NCBI GenBank assembly: GCA_018780645.1
Contig: JADMJJ010000003.1
Coordinates: 1 to 64,000 of the forward strand
Length of the DNA: 64,000 nt
Reading direction: 5' to 3'
Source of the DNA: Burkholderiaceae bacterium
GTDB lineage: Bacteria > Pseudomonadota > Gammaproteobacteria > Burkholderiales > Burkholderiaceae_C
Numbering within the stretch: the first letter of the stretch is position 1; each line of letters starts with the position of its first letter. A program made the position numbers and the translations under genes. Below are positions 19,964 to 29,891 of this stretch, piece after piece. Below the pieces are notes generated by a model that ran no database searches, was not told where the DNA came from, and worked only from the letters and a program-made list of their open reading frames with translations.

Positions 19964-22162
19964 TCAGGCCGCCGCGGCCTTGACCTTCAGCCGCCAGGCA
20001 TGCAGCAGCGGCTCGGTGTAGCCACTGGGTTGCTCCTTGCCCTTGAAGACCAGATCCAGTGCGGCCTGGTAGGCGGCCGAGGTGGCGAAGTGGCCGGCCA
20101 TAGTGCGATAGGCAGCATCGCCAGCGTTCTGTCCATCGACGACCGCGGCCATGCGCTCGAAGGTGGCGCGCACCTGATCCGCCGTGACCACGCCATGGTG
20201 CAGCCAGTTGGCGATGTGCTGGCTAGAGATGCGCAAGGTGGCGCGGTCCTCCATCAGGCCGATATTGTGAATGTCGGGCACCTTGGAGCAGCCCACGCCC
20301 TGATCGACCCAGCGCACCACATAACCGAGAATGCCCTGCACATTGTTGTCGAGCTCCTGCTGGCGCTCGGCCTCGCTCCAGCGGGCCTCGGCGGCCACCG
20401 GCACCGTCAGCAGGCGGTCCAGCAGCTCGTCGCGCAGGGCATTGGCGTCCTGCTGCTCCAGTTCGCGCTGCACCGCAGCCACATTGACCTGGTGGTAGTG
20501 CAGCGCATGCAGGGTGGCGGCCGTCGGCGAGGGCACCCAGGCGGTGTTGGCGCCGGCCTTCGGATGGGCAATCTTCTGCTCCAGCATCGCCGCCATCAGG
20601 TCGGGCATGGCCCACATGCCCTTGCCGATCTGGGCACGGCCGCGCAGGCCGCAGGACAGGCCCACCAGCACATTGCTGCGCTCATAGGCCTGTATCCAGG
20701 CGCTGGTTTTCATATCGCCCTTGCGCAGCATCGGTCCGGCCAGCATGGCGGTGTGCATCTCGTCGCCGGTGCGGTCCAGGAAGCCGGTGTTGATGAAGGC
20801 CACACGGCTGCTGGCCGCGGCGATGCAGGCTTTCAGGTTGACGCTAGTGCGGCGCTCCTCGTCCATGATGCCCAGCTTGACGGTGCTATCCGCCAGGCCC
20901 AGCACCTGCTCGACGCGGCCGAACAGCTCGGCCGCAAACGCCACCTCGGCCGGGCCGTGCATCTTGGGCTTGACGATGTAGACCGAGCCCTGGCGCGAGT
21001 TGCAGAGGCCCTCGCGGCCATGGCGCTGCAGGTCATGCAGGGCGATGGTGACGGTGATCACCGCGTCCATGATGCCCTCGGGGATCTCCTTGCCGTCGGC
21101 ATACAGGATGGCCGGATTCGTCATCAGGTGGCCGACATTGCGCACAAACATCAGCGAACGGCCATGCAGGGCCAGCTCGCCGCCCTGCGCGGCGGTGTAG
21201 CGCCGGTCCGGGTTGAGGCTGCGGGTGCTGATGCGGCCGCCCTTGTTGATCTCCTCGGTCAGGGTGCCCAGCTGTATGCCCAGCCAGTTGCGATAGGCCA
21301 GCAGCTTGTCTTCGGCATCGACGGCGGCGACCGAGTCTTCCAGGTCGAGGATGGTGGACAGGGCAGCCTCCAGCACCAGGTCGCTGACGCCCGCGGCGTC
21401 GCTGCGGCCGATGGCGGTGCCGCGGTCGATCTGCAGGTCCAGGTGCAGGCCGTTGTGGCGCAGCAGCACCGCGCTGGGCGTGGCGGCCTCGCCCCGGTAG
21501 CCGAGGAACTGGCTGGTGTCGGCCAGGCCGGTCTGCCCGCCGCTGAGCAGTCTCACGACCAGTCGACCCGACTCGACGCTATAGCCACTGGCATCGCTGT
21601 GCGATGCGCCCTCCAGCGGGGCGGCCTGGTCCAGCACGGCACGGGCGAAGGCAATCACCTTGGCGCCGCGCACCGGGTTGTAGGCCGAACCCTTCTCGGC
21701 GCCGTCGGCCTCGGCGATGGCATCGGTGCCGTAGAGCGCGTCATACAGCGATCCCCAGCGCGAATTGGCCGCGTTCAGGGCATAGCGTGCGTTCAGTATC
21801 GGCACCACCAGCTGCGGGCCGGCTTGGCTCGCCAGCTCGGCGTCAACGTTGGCCGTGCTGATCTGCACCTGCTGCGGCTGCGCCACCAGGTAGCCGATGC
21901 GCTCCAGAAAGGCGCGGTAGGCGGGCATGTCGGCGATCGGCCCCGGATGGGCGCGGTGCCAGGCGTCGAGCTCGGTCTGCAGCCGGTCGCGCTCGGCCAG
22001 CAGGGCCACATTCTTTGGCGCCAGCTCGTGCACGATGGCGTCGAATCCAGCCCAGAAGGAGGCCGGGTCCACGCCGGTGCCGGGCAGCACCTCGTCTTCG
22101 ATGAAGCGGTACAGCGGCGTGGCGATCTGGAGGCGGTGGCGGGTGGTGCGGGCAGTGCTCAT
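19964..22162 (-). CDS. glcB: malate synthase G
   Basis: Condenses glyoxylate with acetyl-CoA to malate in the glyoxylate/glycolate route; cytosolic monomer. The 732-aa length fits isoform G. Recognisable segments are [51 protein letters not shown] and [23 protein letters not shown]-like [20 protein letters not shown]. The ATG at 22162 was chosen because a GAGG ribosome site sits 9 nt before it; the ATG 6 nt upstream would be only 3 nt from that site. No isocitrate lyase or glycolate oxidase gene is adjacent. A divergent LysR gene is the likely regulator. Confidence 0.96.
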   Translation of the reverse strand: MSTARTTRHRLQIATPLYRFIEDEVLPGTGVDPASFWAGFDAIVHELAPKNVALLAERDRLQTELDAWHRAHPGPIADMPAYRAFLERIGYLVAQPQQVQISTANVDAELASQAGPQLVVPILNARYALNAANSRWGSLYDALYGTDAIAEADGAEKGSAYNPVRGAKVIAFARAVLDQAAPLEGASHSDASGYSVESGRLVVRLLSGGQTGLADTSQFLGYRGEAATPSAVLLRHNGLHLDLQIDRGTAIGRSDAAGVSDLVLEAALSTILDLEDSVAAVDAEDKLLAYRNWLGIQLGTLTEEINKGGRISTRSLNPDRRYTAAQGGELALHGRSLMFVRNVGHLMTNPAILYADGKEIPEGIMDAVITVTIALHDLQRHGREGLCNSRQGSVYIVKPKMHGPAEVAFAAELFGRVEQVLGLADSTVKLGIMDEERRTSVNLKACIAAASSRVAFINTGFLDRTGDEMHTAMLAGPMLRKGDMKTSAWIQAYERSNVLVGLSCGLRGRAQIGKGMWAMPDLMAAMLEQKIAHPKAGANTAWVPSPTAATLHALHYHQVNVAAVQRELEQQDANALRDELLDRLLTVPVAAEARWSEAERQQELDNNVQGILGYVVRWVDQGVGCSKVPDIHNIGLMEDRATLRISSQHIANWLHHGVVTADQVRATFERMAAVVDGQNAGDAAYRTMAGHFATSAAYQAALDLVFKGKEQPSGYTEPLLHAWRLKVKAAAA

Positions 22163-22309
22163 GGACATCAACCTCAATCAAGAAGATAGGAACCGGGCGG
22201 CGGCGCAAATCTGCCAGCCTTGGCCGCAATTTAAGCCTGTTCGCGCGCTGCATTCACACGCTGCCCGGCAGTTGATACATGACTTTTTTGATTGCAGTCC
22301 GGTCGGAAA

Positions 22310-22330
22310 TTGACTATTTACCCGAATCAA
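22310..22330. promoter_or_regulatory. inverted repeat in the glcB / LysR divergent promoter region
   Basis: The 186 bp between the divergent starts contain TTGACTATTTACCCGAATCAA, a TTGA-N13-TCAA dyad of the T-N11-A class bound by LysR proteins. Its left half (TTGACT) could also serve as a -35 element, with CACAAT at 22335-22340 as -10, though the 19-bp spacing is long. Assignment to the adjacent LysR regulator is inference from position. Confidence 0.35.
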
Positions 22331-22348
22331 AGCGCACAATGCCGGCCC

Positions 22349-23251
22349 ATGGATCGCCTCAAACAGATGGAGTCATTCACCGCCGTGGCCACCAAGGGCA
22401 GCCTGACGGCCGCCGCCCAGGCCGAGGGCGTGGCACCGGCGGTGATAGGCCGGCGCATCGATGGCCTGGAGGAGCGCCTGGGCGTCAAGCTGCTGGTGCG
22501 CACCACGCGCAAGATCAGCCTGACCCATGAGGGCAGCGCCTTTCTGGAGGACTGCCAGCGCCTGCTGGGCGATCTGGCCAATGCCGAGGCCAGCGTCAGT
22601 GCCGGCGGGCTGAAGGCCAGCGGCTATGTGCGCATCACCGCCCCTGCGGGCTTCGGCCGCCGCCATGTGGCCCCGCTGATTCCGAAATTCCTGGCCCAGC
22701 ATCCGGACGTGCATCTGTCGCTGAACCTCAGCGACCGGGTGATCGACATCGTCAACGAGGGCTTCGACTGCGCGGTGCGCGTCGGCGACCTGCCCGACTC
22801 CAGCCTGGTGAGCCTGCGCCTGGCCGACAACCGCCGCCTGTGCGTGGCCGCGCCCAGCTATCTGAAGCGTGCGGGCGTGCCAGCCCATCCGTCCGAGCTG
22901 ACCCGCCATGAATGCCTGACCCTGAGCTCGGACGCCAGCCAGACCCGCGGCTGGGCCTTCACGGTGGACGGTCAGCTGACCCATCTGCGCCCTAGCGGCC
23001 GGCTGGATTGCAGCGATGGCCAGGTCCTGCACGACTGGTGCGTGGCCGGCCTGGGCCTGGCCTGGCGTAGCACCTGGGAGGTCGAGGCCGATATCGCGGC
23101 CGGCCGGCTGCAGCCGGTGCTCGATGACTTCGCCGCGCCGCCGAATGGCATTTACGCGGTGTTTCCGCAGCGCAAGCATCTGGCCTTGCGCGTGCGGCTG
23201 TGGATTGATTTCCTCAAGGCCAGCTATGGCGACGAGGGGTATTGGCGGTAG
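22349..23251 (+). CDS. LysR-family transcriptional regulator
   Basis: A 300-aa protein with an N-terminal winged helix-turn-helix (residues 1-60: MESFTAVATKGSLTAAAQAEGVAPA..., then ERLGVKLLVRTTRKISLTHEG). An effector-binding domain follows (about 90-295) of the aminoadipate/DsdC-like crp-type (GYVRITAPAGFGRRHVAPLIPKFL). The ATG at 22349 matches the usual LysR N-terminus. It is divergent from glcB and may sense glyoxylate or a related acid; this is inference. The stop codon TAG (23249-23251) is the TAG of the GTAG that starts a REP element. Confidence 0.94.
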   Translation: MDRLKQMESFTAVATKGSLTAAAQAEGVAPAVIGRRIDGLEERLGVKLLVRTTRKISLTHEGSAFLEDCQRLLGDLANAEASVSAGGLKASGYVRITAPAGFGRRHVAPLIPKFLAQHPDVHLSLNLSDRVIDIVNEGFDCAVRVGDLPDSSLVSLRLADNRRLCVAAPSYLKRAGVPAHPSELTRHECLTLSSDASQTRGWAFTVDGQLTHLRPSGRLDCSDGQVLHDWCVAGLGLAWRSTWEVEADIAAGRLQPVLDDFAAPPNGIYAVFPQRKHLALRVRLWIDFLKASYGDEGYWR

Positions 23252-23312
23252 CCCGGATGGAATCCGGGGGCCTTCGATGCATTTGCGCAAACCCGGATTT
23301 CATCCGGGCTAC
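23248..23312. repeat. REP pair 1 (two inverted GTAG-palindrome elements)
   Basis: One element is at 23248-23268 (plus): GTAG, then the CCCGGAT..ATCCGGG palindrome. The inverse element is at 23292-23312. The GTAG ends point outward and 23 nt separate the two. The pair lies between the convergent LysR and psiF genes. The plus element overlaps the LysR stop codon; the minus element ends 5 nt from the psiF stop. The structure fits REP sequences (5' GTAG tetranucleotide plus imperfect palindrome) mobilised by RAYT/TnpA-REP proteins; no such transposase is in the window. Confidence 0.85.
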
Positions 23313-23317
23313 GGAAC

Positions 23318-23680
23318 TCACTTCGCGTCAGCGCTACATTTCTTGACGAAGCTCGTCTTCGCCGCACCCGCCAGCTTCTTCTCCGCCGCCTGAGCCTCAC
23401 AGGCGCTTTGCGCATTGCCGGCCATGGTGTCGGTGCTGCACTTCTTGACGAAGCTGTTCTTGGCCGCGCCGGCCAGCTTCTTCTCGGCCGCCTGGGCTTC
23501 ACAGGCCGCCGATGCCGAGGCCGCACCAGCATCGCTCTCGCACTTCTTCATGAAGCTGGTCTTGGCCGCACCGGCCAGCTTCTTCTCGGTGGCCCTGGCC
23601 TCGCAGCTGGCATCGACGGCCAGCGCGGAGGTGGACAGCCCGGCCATGGCGAGCGTGAAAGCGATGAAGATCTTTTTCAT
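23318..23680 (-). CDS. psiF: PsiF-repeat periplasmic protein, three repeats
   Basis: A 120-aa protein with a signal peptide (MKKIFIAFTLAMAGLSTSALA). It then has three near-identical copies of a ~22-residue Cys-bounded unit of the form CEAxAxEKKLAGAAKxSFxKKC, separated by short A/S/G-rich linkers. This is the PsiF repeat, named from the phosphate-starvation-inducible E. coli gene, whose function is unknown; PsiF commonly carries two repeats. The Cys pair in each unit may form a disulphide hairpin. The start at 23680 has GGAG about 13 nt upstream. No Pho box was seen in the 71 nt upstream. It follows the kinase gene on the same strand and may share its transcript. Confidence 0.88.
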   Translation of the reverse strand: MKKIFIAFTLAMAGLSTSALAVDASCEARATEKKLAGAAKTSFMKKCESDAGAASASAACEAQAAEKKLAGAAKNSFVKKCSTDTMAGNAQSACEAQAAEKKLAGAAKTSFVKKCSADAK

Positions 23681-23751
23681 GAATGACTTCTCCGTCCTGA
23701 GGGTGGGCATGATTGCCGTTGGTGATTGAAGCACAGCGGCCAAGAGCCGCG

Positions 23752-25140
23752 CTAGAGGATTCGTCTTGGGTGGGCAAGCGCCTCATGCGCCGCATGCAGC
23801 CTGCGCACCAGCACGCGGATGAAGGCACTGTCGAAACGGTGCTGGCATTGCTCGCTGAGCTGGCCCAGTGACTCGGGCGTGAACGAGATCGTCGTGCAGG
23901 GCGAGGCCACCAGCACGTCGGTGCTGTGGCGGCGCAGATCGGGGTTGGGCGCCAGATAGGCCATCTCGCCGACCGAGGTGCCCGCCCCGAGCTGGGCCAC
24001 CCGCTGGCCGTCGCGGAACACCTCCAGATCACCGTGGGCGATGATGTGGAAGGTATTGCCCTCCTGGCCCTTCTTGTACAGCGAGTGGCCTAGATGAAAC
24101 CGCCGCCAGCGCGCCCGGTGCACCACCTCCCACAGCTGCACATCGTCGAAGCCGACGAAGAAGTCCAGGCTGCGCAGCAGATTGAAACGCTCCGAGTCCA
24201 TCACCTCCTGGAACTGCGCCAGTGGCACCAGCTGCTTGGCCACCAGGTCGGACAGGGCCCGGCCGAAGCTCTCCCAGTCGTCATAGCGGTCCTGCGGCTG
24301 CTTGGCCAGGGCCTTCAGGATCACCGCATCCAGCTCCGGCGTCACGCCGCCGCGCTGCCCCTGCAGGGTGGCCGGGGCCTGGCTGTAGATCTGGTGCATC
24401 AGGCTGGCCTGTGCCGGCGCATCGAAGGGCGGGCGGCCGGCCACCAGGTGGTAGAGCACGGCGCCCAGCGAGTAGATGTCGGAGCGGCAATCGAGATCGC
24501 CGCCGTCGAGCTGCTCGGGCGACATATAGGCCAGCGAGCCGACTCGGTGGATCTGCGTGCGGTCGGAATTGAGGTTCAGGGCGCTGCCGAAGTCACTGAC
24601 CTTGATGTCGGTGACCTGGCCCTGGGCGTCGAGCACAGCCAGCAGATTGGCCGGCTTGACGTCGCGGTGTATCACGCCCTGGCGGAACACATAGGACAGG
24701 GCCATCGCGCACTTGAACCCCACCTCCACCATCACGTCCAGCGGCAGCAGGTTGTCGGGCCGGCAGAAGCGCCGCAAGGTCACGCCCGGCACATACTCCA
24801 TCACCAGATAGGGTTCGTGCGGGTCGGGGAAGGCGTCAAGGATCTGCACCACGTTCGGGTGCTGCAGCCGTCCGGCCAGGGCCGCCTCGTTGGCGAACAG
24901 CCGGCTCGGAAAGTGGCCCGAGGGCCCGTCCTCGCCGCTGCCGCCGCGCACGCGCTTGATCGCCACCTCGGTGTCGCGGAACTCGTCGCGGGCCAGGAAG
25001 ACCTCGCTGGTCGCCCCCTCGCCCAGGCGCTTGAGGATGCGGTACTTGCCCACATAGGCAGGCAGGGGCGGCTCACCGCCACCGTCCAGCGGCAGGTCGA
25101 AATGGTCGGGGTCCGAGTGGGTCAGGTCTGATTTGGACAT
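23752..25140 (-). CDS. serine/threonine protein kinase with C-terminal cyclic-nucleotide-binding-like domain
   Basis: A 462-aa soluble protein. Residues 32-300 form a Hanks-type kinase with glycine loop LGEGATSEVFLA, catalytic lysine at 62 (VAIKRV), HRDVKPANLL (Asp160), DFG (183-185) and SPEQ in the activation segment. Residues about 330-440 form a beta-roll cyclic-nucleotide-binding domain (YKKGQEGNTFHIIAHGDLEVF ... GTSVGEMAYLAP). There is no transmembrane segment or PASTA tail, which separates it from PknB types. The layout suggests a kinase gated by cAMP or c-di-GMP, or by an internal CNB pseudo-sensor; ligand binding is not proven. No phosphatase gene is adjacent. Confidence 0.92.
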   Translation of the reverse strand: MSKSDLTHSDPDHFDLPLDGGGEPPLPAYVGKYRILKRLGEGATSEVFLARDEFRDTEVAIKRVRGGSGEDGPSGHFPSRLFANEAALAGRLQHPNVVQILDAFPDPHEPYLVMEYVPGVTLRRFCRPDNLLPLDVMVEVGFKCAMALSYVFRQGVIHRDVKPANLLAVLDAQGQVTDIKVSDFGSALNLNSDRTQIHRVGSLAYMSPEQLDGGDLDCRSDIYSLGAVLYHLVAGRPPFDAPAQASLMHQIYSQAPATLQGQRGGVTPELDAVILKALAKQPQDRYDDWESFGRALSDLVAKQLVPLAQFQEVMDSERFNLLRSLDFFVGFDDVQLWEVVHRARWRRFHLGHSLYKKGQEGNTFHIIAHGDLEVFRDGQRVAQLGAGTSVGEMAYLAPNPDLRRHSTDVLVASPCTTISFTPESLGQLSEQCQHRFDSAFIRVLVRRLHAAHEALAHPRRIL

Positions 25141-25273
25141 CTGAAGGGGCTATCTTCCCACCTTGTGAAGGCTCGCCCGGGAGCGAAGATGTGCAAAAGT
25201 GCTGCCAGTCTCGGCTTTTGCTACCACCAAGGCAAGCCGGGGGAGGGTCGAGCCGCAAACGTAGAATCAGCCC

Positions 25274-26980
25274 ATGATTCAAGCCAAGCAAGACCTGCTC
25301 CAAGCCCTGGGTGAAGTGATCCGGGAGCTGAGCCCCACCGACGGCCCGGCGCTGTCCATTCCGATCGCCTTCGAGTCGCCCAAGCAGGCCAGCCACGGCG
25401 ATTTCGCCTGCACCGCCGCGATGCAGATGGCGCGACCGCTGAAAAAGAACCCGCGCGAGCTGGCCCAGGCGCTGATCGACGCGCTGCAGCGGCGCCCGGC
25501 CGTGCAGCGTTGGGTGGCCAGCATGGAAATCGCCGGCCCCGGCTTCATCAATCTGCGCCTGACCGACGCCGCCCGGCAGGCCGTCGTGACCGAGGTGCTC
25601 GCCGCCGGCGAGACCTTCGGCCAACAGCCGGCCAATGGCCAGCAGCTGATGATCGAGTTCGTCTCGGCCAACCCGACCGGCCCGCTGCATGTGGGCCACG
25701 CCCGCCAGGCCGCGCTGGGCGACTCGCTGTGCCATCTGTTCCAGACCCAGGGCTGGAAGGTGCTGCGCGAGTTCTATTACAACGATGCCGGGGTGCAGAT
25801 CGCCACCCTGGCCTCGAGCACGCAGAACCGCCTGAAGGGCCTGAAGCCCGGCGATGCCGACTGGCCCGAGGCCGCCTACAACGGCGACTACATCCAGGAC
25901 ATTGCCGACGACTTCATGGCCAAGGCCACCGTCAAGGCCGATGACCGCGAGTTCACCGCCTCCGGCGACCCGGCCGATCTGGACAGCATCCGCCAGTTCG
26001 CCGTCGCCTATTTGCGCCACGAGCAAGACCTGGACCTGCAGGCCTTCGGTCTGCACTTCGACAACTACTTCCTCGAGTCAAGCCTGTACAGCAAGGGCCT
26101 GGTCGAGGCCACCGTTGCAAAGCTGATCGCCTCGGGCAAGACCTTCGAAGAGGGCGGCGCGCTGTGGCTGCGCACCACCGACTACGGCGATGACAAGGAT
26201 CGCGTCATGCGCAAGCAGGACGGCAGCTACACCTATTTCGTGCCCGATGTGGCCTATCACATCAACAAATGGGAACGTGGCTACAGCAAGGTCATCAACG
26301 TCCAGGGCACCGACCACCACGGCACCATTGCCCGCGTGCGCGGCGGCCTGCAGGCGGCCGGTGTCGGCATACCGCTGGGCTACCCCGACTATGTGCTGCA
26401 CAAGATGGTGACGGTGATGAAGGGTGGCCAGGAGGTGAAGATCTCCAAGCGCTCGGGCAGCTACGTCACCCTGCGCGACCTGATCGACTGGACCAGCCGC
26501 GATGCGGTGCGCTTCTTCCTGATCAGCCGCAAGGCCGACACCGAGTTCACCTTCGATGTCGACCTGGCGCTGAAGCAGAACGACGAGAACCCGGTGTTCT
26601 ATGTGCAGTACGCCCATGCACGCATCTGCTCGGTGATACGCCAGTGGGGCGGCGACGAGGGCAGCCTGGCCCAGGCCGATCTGAGCCTGTTGACCGCGCC
26701 GGCCGAGGTTGCCCTGATGCTGAAGCTGGCCGACTATCCGCGCATGCTCAGCGGCGCCGCACAAGACCTGGCCCCCCATGACGTGGCGTTCTATCTGCGC
26801 GATGTAGCCGGCCTGTTCCACAGCTACTATGCGGCCGAGCGCTTCCTGACCGATGATGCGGCCCAGACCCGTGCGCGCCTGGCCCTGCTGACGGCCACGC
26901 GCCAGGTCTTGCGCAATGCGCTGGCCCTGCTGGGCGTCAGCGCGCCCGATGTGATGTCCCGAGAGATGGAGACTGAATGA
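25274..26980 (+). CDS. argS: arginyl-tRNA synthetase
   Basis: A 568-aa class I synthetase. The N-terminal additional domain (about 1-110) is followed by the HIGH-type motif HVGH (139-142) in [16 protein letters not shown]. The KMSKS counterpart is KISKRSG, and the C-terminal anticodon-binding helical bundle includes [11 protein letters not shown]. The last codon overlaps the start of the SPOR gene (ATGA), indicating translational coupling. Confidence 0.98.
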   Translation: MIQAKQDLLQALGEVIRELSPTDGPALSIPIAFESPKQASHGDFACTAAMQMARPLKKNPRELAQALIDALQRRPAVQRWVASMEIAGPGFINLRLTDAARQAVVTEVLAAGETFGQQPANGQQLMIEFVSANPTGPLHVGHARQAALGDSLCHLFQTQGWKVLREFYYNDAGVQIATLASSTQNRLKGLKPGDADWPEAAYNGDYIQDIADDFMAKATVKADDREFTASGDPADLDSIRQFAVAYLRHEQDLDLQAFGLHFDNYFLESSLYSKGLVEATVAKLIASGKTFEEGGALWLRTTDYGDDKDRVMRKQDGSYTYFVPDVAYHINKWERGYSKVINVQGTDHHGTIARVRGGLQAAGVGIPLGYPDYVLHKMVTVMKGGQEVKISKRSGSYVTLRDLIDWTSRDAVRFFLISRKADTEFTFDVDLALKQNDENPVFYVQYAHARICSVIRQWGGDEGSLAQADLSLLTAPAEVALMLKLADYPRMLSGAAQDLAPHDVAFYLRDVAGLFHSYYAAERFLTDDAAQTRARLALLTATRQVLRNALALLGVSAPDVMSREMETE

Positions 26981-27651
26981 AAAATTCTGCGAACAAGGCC
27001 CCGGCCGCCAAGAAGAGTGGTGGAGGCGGCCAGAAGGGCGGCTTCGTGCTGGGCATGATCGTGGGCCTGCTGATCGGCCTGGCCATCGCCCTGGGCGTGG
27101 CGCTGTACATCACCAAGGTACCGGTGCCTTTCCTGAACAAGGTGCCGCAGCGCACCGCCGAGCAGGACGCCATGGAAACCGAGCGTAACAAGAACTGGGA
27201 TCCGAATGCGCCGCTGGCCGGCAAGAACGCGGCCAAGGCGGCCAGCGGCGTGATCAGCGCACCCAGGGCGGAGGCCGAGGCTCAGCCTCCCGCCGTCGCG
27301 CCCGTCGTCGCGCCCCCTGTGGCTCCCGCCGTCGCGCCGGCAGCCTCCAGGCCTGCCCCGGCCACGGCCGCAGCGTCGAAGGCCGCCGCAGCCTCCGCCG
27401 CTGCCGGCTCGGACCCCTTCATGTACTTCGTCCAGGCCGGCGCCTATGGCAAGCCCGAGGACGCCGAACAGCAGCGCGCCAAGCTGGCAATGCTGGGTTA
27501 CAGCGCCAAGGTGTTCGAGCGCGAGCAGGCCGGCCGCACCGTCTATCGCGTACGCTTGGGGCCCTTCGACAAGAAGGACGAGGCCGAGGCGCAGCAGCAG
27601 AAGATCGAGGGCTCGGGCCAGGAAGCCCAGCTGGTGCGCGTACAACGCTAA
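26977..27651 (+). CDS. SPOR-domain membrane protein (FtsN-like)
   Basis: A 224-aa bitopic protein. A short cytoplasmic lysine-rich tail is followed by one transmembrane helix (about 23-45) and then an alanine/proline-rich linker (about 85-140). The C-terminal SPOR domain (about 145-220) has the typical [20 protein letters not shown] ... [16 protein letters not shown] pattern and binds denuded septal peptidoglycan in known members. Its gene overlaps argS by 4 nt and precedes dsbA. It is a candidate divisome protein; it is shorter than E. coli FtsN but has the same order of parts. Confidence 0.92.
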   Translation: MKNSANKAPAAKKSGGGGQKGGFVLGMIVGLLIGLAIALGVALYITKVPVPFLNKVPQRTAEQDAMETERNKNWDPNAPLAGKNAAKAASGVISAPRAEAEAQPPAVAPVVAPPVAPAVAPAASRPAPATAAASKAAAASAAAGSDPFMYFVQAGAYGKPEDAEQQRAKLAMLGYSAKVFEREQAGRTVYRVRLGPFDKKDEAEAQQQKIEGSGQEAQLVRVQR

Positions 27652-27724
27652 ATTGACGGCGCCCCGGAACAAAGCCGGCTGGCGCGACTCCACTGCAAGC
27701 ACTCCCCTTCAGACAGGACACCGA

Positions 27725-28387
27725 ATGAACCGTCGTGACTTCTCCACCCGCCTCGCGCTGAGCACCCTGGCCGGCGCCATCCCTGGCCTGGCCCTGGCCC
27801 AGGGCGGCCCGGTCGAAGGCCGCCACTACCAGAAGCTGGGCACACCGGTGCCGGTGGCGCCGGGCAAGATCGAAGTGGTCGAATTCTTCTGGTACGGCTG
27901 CCCGCACTGCTTCGCCTTCGAGCCGGTGGTCGAGGCCTGGACCAAGCAGTTGCCCGCCGACGTGGGTTTCCGCCGCTCGCACGTCGCCTTCCGCGAGAAC
28001 ACCAAGACCCATCAGCGCAGCTTTTTCGCGCTGGATGCCCTGGGCCGCGAGGCCGAGTTCCGGCCGAAGATCTTCAACGCCATCCACCAGCAGCGCCAGC
28101 CGCTGGACACGGCCGACAGCATGGCCGCCTTCCTGGCCAAGAACGGGCTGGAGGCGCCGAAGTTCCTGGAGGTCTACAACTCCTTCAGCGTGCAATCGAA
28201 ATGCCAGCAGGCGGTCAAGCTGTCCGAGGCCTATCGCATCGATGGCGTGCCGGCCATAGGCGTCGGCGGCCGCTTCCTGACCTCGCCCAGCATGGCCGGC
28301 CAGGGTGCGGGCGAGAACGTGTCGCTGCAGCAGGCGGTGGTCACGGCCGGCTTCCTGATCGAGCGCGTGCGCGGCGGCAAGGTGTGA
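27725..28387 (+). CDS. dsbA: thiol:disulfide interchange protein DsbA
   Basis: A 220-aa periplasmic thioredoxin-fold oxidase that introduces disulphides into exported proteins. The active site is CPHC (Cys59, Cys62) in FFWYGCPHCF; the cis-proline loop is GVPAIGVGG. The signal sequence begins MNRRDFSTRLALS and ends GLALAQ; the RRDF resembles a twin-arginine motif. The ATG at 27725 is the only start that gives a signal peptide. Upstream of it lies the end of the SPOR gene (73 nt away). Confidence 0.95.
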   Translation: MNRRDFSTRLALSTLAGAIPGLALAQGGPVEGRHYQKLGTPVPVAPGKIEVVEFFWYGCPHCFAFEPVVEAWTKQLPADVGFRRSHVAFRENTKTHQRSFFALDALGREAEFRPKIFNAIHQQRQPLDTADSMAAFLAKNGLEAPKFLEVYNSFSVQSKCQQAVKLSEAYRIDGVPAIGVGGRFLTSPSMAGQGAGENVSLQQAVVTAGFLIERVRGGKV

Positions 28388-28415
28388 AGCCGGCCCGGCT
28401 TACGCAGCCATGACA

Positions 28416-28447
28416 AAGGGACGCCGCGAGCGTCCCTTGTCGTTTTT
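28416..28447 (+). terminator. rho-independent terminator after dsbA
   Basis: A 9-bp stem AAGGGACGC / GCGTCCCTT (28416-28424, 28430-28438), loop CGCGA, then GTCG and five T residues. It separates the argS-SPOR-dsbA transcript from lptA. Confidence 0.8.
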
Positions 28448-28503
28448 GAGCGCCCAGCGGGCACAAACCCTGGTCTAGAATGGTCTGCAAGAACTGTGCC
28501 GCC

Positions 28504-29088
28504 ATGCCCCACCCCTCCAAACTCCTGCTCGCCCTGATCGCCGTTGCCGCCCTGCTGCCCCTGGGCACGCGGGCGGAAAAAGCCGACCGCCTGAAAGACC
28601 TGACGATAGAGGCCGATCAGCGCAGCGTGCTCGATCTGATACGCCGCCATTACGTCGTCAACGGCAATGTGGTGATGAGCCAGGGCACGCTGACGATGCG
28701 CGCCCACCAGGCCGAGGTGCGGGAGACCCCCGATGGCTACAAGAACGCGGTGCTGACCGCCGGTGCGGGCCAGATGGTCAGCTTCCGGCAGAAGCGCGAT
28801 GGCGTCGATGAGTTCATCGATGGCTCGGCCGAGCGCATCGAGTACGACAGCAAGCTCGAGACGGTGCGGTTCATCGGCAACGCCGTGGTGCGCCGGCTGC
28901 GTGGCACGGCCGTGGCCGACGAGGTGACCGGCGCGCTGATCACCTATGACAATCTCGCCGAGGTGTTCTCGGCCGCGGGTGGCGCCACACCGGCGGCCAA
29001 CGGTCGGGTCAAGATGACCCTGGCCCCGCGCAACGCCGAGGCCGCCGCATCGGCAGCTCCTGGCGCCAAGCCGGCCAGCGGACGTTGA
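28504..29088 (+). CDS. lptA: lipopolysaccharide transport periplasmic protein LptA
   Basis: A 194-aa protein with a signal peptide ([27 protein letters not shown]) and an OstA-like beta-jellyroll. The recognisable course is [13 protein letters not shown]...[23 protein letters not shown], then [11 protein letters not shown] and [11 protein letters not shown]. It bridges the periplasm between LptC and LptD. The start was set at 28504 rather than the in-frame ATG at 28480 because it gives a standard signal peptide; TAGAAT at 28476-28481 may be a -10 box. lptB follows at once; lptC is not adjacent, unlike the common kdsC-lptC-lptA-lptB order. Confidence 0.9.
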   Translation: MPHPSKLLLALIAVAALLPLGTRAEKADRLKDLTIEADQRSVLDLIRRHYVVNGNVVMSQGTLTMRAHQAEVRETPDGYKNAVLTAGAGQMVSFRQKRDGVDEFIDGSAERIEYDSKLETVRFIGNAVVRRLRGTAVADEVTGALITYDNLAEVFSAAGGATPAANGRVKMTLAPRNAEAAASAAPGAKPASGR

Positions 29089-29096
29089 ATACGCCG

Positions 29097-29873
29097 ATGA
29101 GCAGCCCGGTGCTGGAGTCCGCAAGCGCTCCGCGCAGCCGCCTGGAAGTGACCGGGCTGCAAAAGAGCTATGGCATGCGCAAGGTCGTGACCAACGCGCA
29201 TCTGGCCGTGAACAGCGGCGAGGTGGTGGGCCTCTTGGGCCCCAATGGCGCCGGCAAGACCACCAGCTTCTACATGATCGTCGGCCTGGTGCGCGCCGAT
29301 GCCGGCGAGATCACCATCGACGGCCAGAGCGTGCAGCGCCTGCCCATCCATCAGCGCGCGCGCCTGGGCCTGAGCTATCTGCCGCAGGAGGCCTCGATCT
29401 TCCGCAAGCTCAATGTCGAGGAGAACATCCGTGCCGTGCTGGAGCTGCAGATCGGCTCCGACGGCAAGGCGCTGCCGACCCAGCGCATCAACGAATTGCT
29501 CGAAGGCCTGCTGCACGACCTGAGCATAGAGAAGCTGCGTGACAGCCCCGCGCCGGCCCTGTCGGGCGGCGAACGGCGCCGCGTCGAGATTGCCCGGGCT
29601 CTCGCCACCCAGCCGCGCTTCATCCTGCTGGACGAGCCCTTTGCCGGCGTCGATCCGATCGCGGTACTGGAGATCCAGCGCATCATCCGCTTCCTGAAGA
29701 GCCGCGGCATCGGCGTGCTGATCACCGACCACAATGTGCGCGAGACCCTGGGCATTTGCGACCGCGCCTACATCATCAGCGAGGGCGCGGTGCTGGCCGA
29801 GGGCACGCCCAGCGAGATTGTCGAGAACGCCGATGTGCGCAAGGTCTATCTCGGCGAACATTTCCGGATGTGA
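29097..29873 (+). CDS. lptB: LPS export ABC transporter ATP-binding protein LptB
   Basis: A 258-aa ATPase that powers LPS extraction by LptFG. Walker [11 protein letters not shown], signature [15 protein letters not shown], Walker [14 protein letters not shown] and switch [10 protein letters not shown] are all intact. The ATG at 29097 was chosen; a TTG at 29085 overlaps the lptA stop but is less likely. rpoN follows 18 nt later, the conserved lptA-lptB-rpoN arrangement of proteobacteria. Confidence 0.97.
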   Translation: MSSPVLESASAPRSRLEVTGLQKSYGMRKVVTNAHLAVNSGEVVGLLGPNGAGKTTSFYMIVGLVRADAGEITIDGQSVQRLPIHQRARLGLSYLPQEASIFRKLNVEENIRAVLELQIGSDGKALPTQRINELLEGLLHDLSIEKLRDSPAPALSGGERRRVEIARALATQPRFILLDEPFAGVDPIAVLEIQRIIRFLKSRGIGVLITDHNVRETLGICDRAYIISEGAVLAEGTPSEIVENADVRKVYLGEHFRM

Positions 29874-29891
29874 TGTTGACGTGACGCGGCC

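Noticed and set aside
20000-22189. A 729-codon open frame opposite malate synthase G
   Set aside because: Shadow frame; no motifs, and it would leave glcB without its strand.
27446-27724. In-frame N-terminal extension of dsbA by 93 codons
   Set aside because: It overlaps the SPOR domain gene in another frame and would bury the signal peptide.
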